Part shown: in pieces, positions 58,101 through 64,000 of the stretch
Position numbering within the stretch: position 1 is the first letter of the stretch
Layout: each line of letters opens with the position of its first letter
Source: Limanda limanda
Lineage: Eukaryota > Chordata > Actinopteri > Pleuronectiformes > Pleuronectidae
Assembly (NCBI RefSeq): GCF_963576545.1
Contig: NW_026870563.1
Span: forward strand, 744,001-808,000
Reading direction: 5' to 3'
Length of the DNA stretch: 64,000 bases
Position numbers and translations under genes: made by a program
The notes under the pieces: generated by a model
Told to the model about the DNA's origin: nothing
Database searches by the model: none
Seen by the model: the letters and a program-made list of their open reading frames with translations, nothing else

Positions 58101-61100
58101 CACATAGGAGAAAGAGATATTCTTGAATAACTTTTTTTGTGAAGGTCGGAGAGACTTGGAAAGTGGTTGCATCTGGACTAATTTGGGTCCTGCAGATCGA
58201 TTGGTACCATCCCCGAGCTTGTACGACCTTCGGAAGAGGTCGACCGACGAAATTCCCCCAAATCTGAGGAGATATTCTTGAATAACTTTTTTTGTGAAGG
58301 TCGGAGAGACTTGCAAGTAGGCTCTACCCCCACTAAATGGGGTAGCGCACATCGATCGGTACCATCCTTGAGCTTCTCCGACTTTCGGAAGGGTTAGGGT
58401 TAGGGTTAGGGATGAAAGCACATAGGAGAAAGAGATATTCTTGAATAACTTTTTTTGTGAAGGTCGGAGAGACTTGCAAGTAGGCTCTACCCCCACTAAA
58501 TGGGGTAGCGCGCATCGATCGGTACCATCCTTGAGCTTCTCCGACTTTCGGAAGGGTTAGGGTTAGGGTTAGGGATGAAAGCACATAGGAGAAAGAGATA
58601 TTCTTGAATAACTTTTTTTGTGAAGGTCGGAGAGACTTGGAAAGTGGTTGCATCTGGACTAATTTGGGTCCTGCGGATCGATTGGTACCATCCCCGAGCT
58701 TGTACGACCTTCGGAAGAGGTCGACCGACGAAATTCCCCCAAATCTGAGGAGATATTCTTGAATAACTTTTTTTGTGAAGGTCGGAGAGACTTGCAAGTA
58801 GGCTCTACCCCCACTAAATGGGGTAGCGCGCATCGATCGGTACCATCCTTGAGCTTCTCCGACTTTCGGAAGGGTTAGGGTTAGGGTTAGGGATGAAAGC
58901 ACATAGGAGAAAGAGATATTCTTGAATAACTTTTTTTGTGAAGGTCGGAGAGACTTGCAAGTAGGCTCTACCCCCACTAAATGGGGTAGCGCGCATCGAT
59001 CTGTACCATCCTTGAGCTTCTCCGACTTTTGGAAGGGTTAGGGTTAGGGTTAGGGATGAAAGCACATAGGAGAAAGAGATATTCTTGAATAACTTTTTTT
59101 GTGAAGGTCGGAGAGACTTGCAAGTAGGCTCTACCCCCACTAAATGGGGTAGCGCGCATCGATCGGTACCATCCTTGAGCTTCTCCGACTTTCGGAAGGG
59201 TTAGGGTTAGGGATGAAAGCACATAGGAGAAAGAGATATTCTTGAATAACTTTTTTTGTGAAGGTCGGAGAGACTTGCAAGTAGGCTCTACCCCCACTAA
59301 ATGGGGTAGCGCGCATCGATCGGTACCATCCTTGAGCTTCTCCGACTTTCGGAAGGGTTAGGGTTAGGGTTAGGGATGAAAGCACATAGGAGAAAGAGAT
59401 ATTCTTGAATAACTTTTTTTGTGAAGGTCGGAGAGACTTGCAAGTAGGCTCTACCCCCACTAAATGGGGTAGCGCGCATCGATCGGTACCATCCTTGAGC
59501 TTCTCCGACTTTCGGAAGGGTTAGGGTTAGGGTTAGGGATGAAAGCACATAGGAGAAAGAGATATTCTTGAATAACTTTTTTTGTGAAGGTCGGAGAGAC
59601 TTGCAAGTAGGCTCTACCCCCACTAAATGGGGTAGCGCGCATCGATCGGTACCATCCTTGAGCTTCTCCGACTTTCGGAAGGGTTAGGGTTAGGGTTAGG
59701 GATGAAAGCACATAGGAGAAAGAGATATTCTTGAATAACTTTTTTTGTGAAGGTCGGAGAGACTTGGAAAGTGGTTGCATCTGGACTAATTTGGGTCCTG
59801 CGGATCGATTGGTACCATCCCCGAGCTTGTACGACCTTCGGAAGAGGTCGACCGACGAAATTCCCCCAAATCTGAGGAGATATTCTTGAATAACTTTTTT
59901 TGTGAAGGTCGGAGAGACTTGCAAGTAGGCTCTACCCCCACTAAATGGGGTAGCGCGCATCGATCGGTACCATCCTTGAGCTTCTCCGACTTTCGGAAGG
60001 GTTAGGGTTAGGGTTAGGGATGAAAGCACATAGGAGAAAGAGATATTCTTGAATAACTTTTTTTGTGAAGGTCGGAGAGACTTGCAAGTAGGCTCTACCC
60101 CCACTAAATGGGGTAGCGCGCATCGATCGGTACCATCCTTGAGCTTCTCCGACTTTTGGAAGGGTTAGGGTTAGGGTTAGGGATGAAAGCACATAGGAGA
60201 AAGAGATATTCTTGAATAACTTTTTTTGTGAAGGTCGGAGAGACTTGCAAGTAGGCTCTACCCCCACTAAATGGGGTAGCGCGCATCGATCGGTACCATC
60301 CTTGAGCTTCTCCGACTTTCGGAAGGGTTAGGGTTAGGGTTAGGGATGAAAGCACATAGGAGAAAGAGATATTCTTGAATAACTTTTTTTGTGAAGGTCG
60401 GAGAGACTTGCAAGTAGGCTCTACCCCCACTAAATGGGGTAGCGCGCATCGATCGGTACCATCCTTGAGCTTCTCCGACTTTCGGAAGGGTTAGGGTTAG
60501 GGTTAGGGATGAAAGCACATAGGAGAAAGAGATATTCTTGAATAACTTTTTTTGTGAAGGTCGGAGAGACTTGGAAAGTGGTTGCATCTGGACTAATTTG
60601 GGTCCTGCAGATCGATTGGTACCATCCCCGAGCTTGTACGACCTTCGGAAGAGGTCGACCGACGAAATTCCCCCAAATCTGAGGAGATATTCTTGAATAA
60701 CTTTTTTTGTGAAGGTCGGAGAGACTTGCAAGTAGGCTCTACCCCCACTAAATGGGGTAGCGCACATCGATCGGTACCATCCTTGAGCTTCTCCGACTTT
60801 CGGAAGGGTTAGGGTTAGGGATGAAAGCACATAGGAGAAAGAGATATTCTTGAATAACTTTTTTTGTGAAGGTCAGAGAGACTTGCAAGTAGGCTCTACC
60901 CCCACTAAATGGGGTAGCGCGCATCGATCGGTACCATCCTTGAGCTTCTCCGACTTTCGGAAGGGTTAGGGTTAGGGTTAGGGATGAAAGCACATAGGAG
61001 AAAGAGATATTCTTGAATAACTTTTTTTTTGAAGGTCGGAGAGACTTGGAAAGTGGTTGCATCTGGACTAATTTGGGTCCTGCGGATCGATTGGTACCAT

Positions 61101-64000
61101 CCCCGAGCTTGTACGACCTTCGGAAGAGGTCGACCGACGAAATTCCCCCAAATCTGAGGAGATATTCTTGAATAACTTTTTTTGTGAAGGTCGGAGAGAC
61201 TTGCAAGTAGGCTCTACCCCCACTAAATGGGGTAGCGCGCATCGATCGGTACCATCCTTGAGCTTCTCCGACTTTCGGAAGGGTTAGGGTTAGGGTTAGG
61301 GATGAAAGCACATAGGAGAAAGAGATATTCTTGAATAACTTTTTTTGTGAAGGTCGGAGAGACTTGCAAGTAGGCTCTACCCCCACTAAATGGGGTAGCG
61401 CGCATCGATCGGTACCATCCTTGAGCTTCTCCGACTTTTGGAAGGGTTAGGGTTAGGGTTAGGGATGAAAGCACATAGGAGAAAGAGATATTCTTGAATA
61501 ACTTTTTTTGTGAAGGTCGGAGAGACTTGGAAAGTGGTTGCATCTGGACTAATTTGGGTCCTGCAGATCGATTGGTACCATCCCCGAGCTTGTACGACCT
61601 TCGGAAGAGGTCGACCGACGAAATTCCCCCAAATCTGAGGAGATATTCTTGAATAACTTTTTTTGTGAAGGTCGGAGAGACTTGCAAGTAGGCTCTACCC
61701 CCACTAAATGGGGTAGCGCACATCGATCGGTACCATCCTTGAGCTTCTCCGACTTTCGGAAGGGTTAGGGTTAGGGTTAGGGATGAAAGCACATAGGAGA
61801 AAGAGATATTCTTGAATAACTTTTTTTGTGAAGGTCGGAGAGACTTGCAAGTAGGCTCTACCCCCACTAAATGGGGTAGCGCGCATCGATCGGTACCATC
61901 CTTGAGCTTCTCCGACTTTCGGAAGGGTTAGGGTTAGGGTTAGGGATGAAAGCACATAGGAGAAAGAGATATTCTTGAATAACTTTTTTTGTGAAGGTCG
62001 GAGAGACTTGGAAAGTGGTTGCATCTGGACTAATTTGGGTCCTGCGGATCGATTGGTACCATCCCCGAGCTTGTACGACCTTCGGAAGAGGTCGACCGAC
62101 GAAATTCCCCCAAATCTGAGGAGATATTCTTGAATAACTTTTTTTGTGAAGGTCGGAGAGACTTGCAAGTAGGCTCTACCCCCACTAAATGGGGTAGCGC
62201 GCATCGATCGGTACCATCCTTGAGCTTCTCCGACTTTCGGAAGGGTTAGGGTTAGGGTTAGGGATGAAAGCACATAGGAGAAAGAGATATTCTTGAATAA
62301 CTTTTTTTGTGAAGGTCGGAGAGACTTGCAAGTAGGCTCTACCCCCACTAAATGGGGTAGCGCGCATCGATCGGTACCATCCTTGAGCTTCTCCGACTTT
62401 TGGAAGGGTTAGGGTTAGGGTTAGGGATGAAAGCACATAGGAGAAAGAGATATTCTTGAATAACTTTTTTTGTGAAGGTCGGAGAGACTTGCAAGTAGGC
62501 TCTACCCCCACTAAATGGGGTAGCGCGCATCGATCGGTACCATCCTTGAGCTTCTCCGACTTTCAGAAGGGTTAGGGTTAGGGATGAAAGCACATAGGAG
62601 AAAGAGATATTCTTGAATAACTTTTTTTGTGAAGGTCGGAGAGACTTGCAAGTAGGCTCTACCCCCACTAAATGGGGTAGCGCGCATCGATCGGTACCAT
62701 CCTTGAGCTTCTCCGACTTTCGGAAGGGTTAGGGTTAGGGATGAAAGCACATAGGAGAAAGAGATATTCTTGAATAACTTTTTTTGTGAAGGTCGGAGAG
62801 ACTTGCAAGTAGGCTCTACCCCCACTAAATGGGGTAGCGCGCATCGATCGGTACCATCCTTGAGCTTCTCCGACTTTCGGAAGGGTTAGGGTTAGGGTTA
62901 GGGATGAAAGCACATAGGAGAAAGAGATATTCTTGAATAACTTTTTTTGTGAAGGTCGGAGAGACTTGCAAGTAGGCTCTACCCCCACTAAATGGGGTAG
63001 CGCGCATCGATCGGTACCATCCTTGAGCTTCTCCGACTTTCGGAAGGGTTAGGGTTAGGGTTAGGGATGAAAGCACATAGGAGAAAGAGATATTCTTGAA
63101 TAACTTTTTTTGTGAAGGTCGGAGAGACTTGGAAAGTGGTTGCATCTGGACTAATTTGGGTCCTGCGGATCGATTGGTACCATCCCCGAGCTTGTACGAC
63201 CTTCGGAAGAGGTCGACCGACGAAATTCCCCCAAATCTGAGGAGATATTCTTGAATAACTTTTTTTGTGAAGGTCGGAGAGACTTGCAAGTAGGCTCTAC
63301 CCCCACTAAATGGGGTAGCGCGCATCGATCGGTACCATCTTTGAGCTTCTCCGACTTTCGGAAGGGTTAGGGTTAGGGTTAGGGATGAAAGCACATAGGA
63401 GAAAGAGATATTCTTGAATAACGTTTTTTGTGAAGGTCGGAGAGACTTGCAAGTAGGCTCTACCCCCACTAAATGGGGTAGCGCGCATCGATCGGTACCA
63501 TCCTTGAGCTTCTCCGACTTTCGGAAGGGTTAGGGTTAGGGTTAGGGATGAAAGCACATAGGAGAAAGAGATATTCTTGAATAACTTTTTTTGTGAAGGT
63601 CGGAGAGACTTGGAAAGTGGTTGCATCTGGACTAATTTGGGTCCTGCGGATCGATTGGTACCATCCCCGAGCTTGTACGACCTTCGGAAGAGGTAAACCG
63701 ACGAAATTCCCCCAAATCTGAGGAGATATTCTTGAATAACTTTTTTTGTGAAGGTCGGAGAGACTTGCAAGTAGGCTCTACCCCCACTAAATGGGGTAGC
63801 GCGCATCGATCGGTACCATCCTTGAGCTTCTCCGACTTTCGGAAGGGTTAGGGTTAGGGTTAGGGATGAAAGCACATAGGAGAAAGAGATATTCTTGAAT
63901 AACGTTTTTTGTGTAGGTCGGAGAGACTTGCAAGTAGGCTCTACCCCCACTAAATGGGGTAGCGCGCATCGATCAGTACCATCCTTGAGCTTCTCCGACT
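49510..64000 (+). repeat. Region V: 8,342-bp higher-order repeat, one full and one truncated copy
   Basis: Copy 1 starts near 49,510 and copy 2 near 57,852; copy 2 is cut by the window end. Marks at exactly 8,342 bp are GATCTGTACC (50,661 and about 59,003), GGTAAACCGAC (55,351 and 63,693) and AACGTTTTTTG (55,081 and 63,423; 55,562 and 63,904). GGTAAACCGAC also occurs at 56,476 and 57,758, spaced 1,125 and 1,282 bp (5 A + 2 B, then the same plus one 157-bp A). Differences between copies include C/T at 53,096/61,438 and A/T at 55,572/63,914. Confidence 0.88.

Larger units (their letters stand above)
1..64000 (+). repeat. Two-monomer (A/B) telomere-containing satellite array
   Basis: The window is an uninterrupted head-to-tail array of two related monomers: A (163 bp, with a 157-bp variant) and B (155 bp). 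Every unit opens with the same AT-rich block (GATATTCTTGAATAAC followed by T7) and all units lie in the same orientation. By hand I count about 91 B units; the remaining length fits about 307 A units. The commonest arrangement is A-A-B (481 bp). A-B (318 bp) and runs of three to nine A units also occur. No transposon insertion, inversion or unique spacer was seen. Both window ends fall inside monomers, so the array extends beyond the window on both sides. Satellite identity is read directly from the sequence; subtelomeric or pericentromeric location is inference. Confidence 0.98.

Noticed and set aside
98..63969. Overlapping minus-strand open frames of 60-376 codons along the whole window
   Set aside because: They repeat the same few peptide segments in shifting frames set by monomer length, often start at GTG, stop at a fixed TAG in monomer A, have no recognisable domain, and overlap one another. 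They are products of the satellite, not genes.
1..64000. CRISPR array
   Set aside because: Repeats are 155-163 bp with no short repeat plus unique spacer pattern. The sequence between conserved heads is itself repeated.
1..64000. Ribosomal DNA spacer or a tandem tRNA/snRNA/5S gene array
   Set aside because: No rRNA, 5S, tRNA or snRNA sequence is recognisable in either monomer, and no longer transcription unit interrupts the array.

Overview
The whole 64,000-base window is satellite DNA. I found no gene, RNA gene, transposon, CRISPR array or unique single-copy stretch. Two related monomers alternate head to tail, all in one orientation. Monomer A is normally 163 bp and carries a telomere-type GGG(TTAGGG)3 tract. 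Monomer B is 155 bp and has no such tract. By hand count there are about 91 B units, which leaves room for about 307 A units. Monomer GC is about 47-48% for both types, and no boundary to flanking DNA is visible at either end.

The organism is almost certainly a eukaryote with TTAGGG-class telomeres, such as an animal, many fungi, or some protists or algae. The sequence does not identify the species. The monomer lengths are close to nucleosome size, and the A-A-B trimer is 481 bp. A subtelomeric, pericentromeric or other heterochromatic block is likely, but the location is inferred. The G-rich telomeric strand is the + strand throughout.

Layout, read from shared private variants and exact offsets. 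(I) 1-5,290: a 2,236-bp higher-order repeat (HOR), including the only B-B dimer (362-671) and an A-B dimer stretch. (II) about 5,300-20,600: a 7.74-kb HOR in two copies, with a 2.1-2.4-kb HOR nested inside it that runs on to about 24,000. (III) about 23,260-45,600: an HOR of 5,636 bp in two near-identical tandem copies, preceded by a copy shortened by exactly six monomers (4,664 bp) and an older copy containing a local 806-bp duplication. (IV) 45,567-48,384: a mosaic zone with the longest A run, nine units. (V) 48,385-64,000: a 3,371-bp HOR nested in an 8,342-bp HOR whose second copy is cut by the window end.

The minus strand is rich in overlapping open frames of up to 376 codons. These follow from monomer length modulo 3 and from stop-poor repeat sequence, and should not be annotated as proteins. 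The most interesting point is the design of monomer A. Nearly every copy carries exactly four G-tracts, the minimum for one telomeric G-quadruplex, beside a nested inverted repeat. This gives a regular array of roughly 270 telomere-like modules away from a simple telomere tract.
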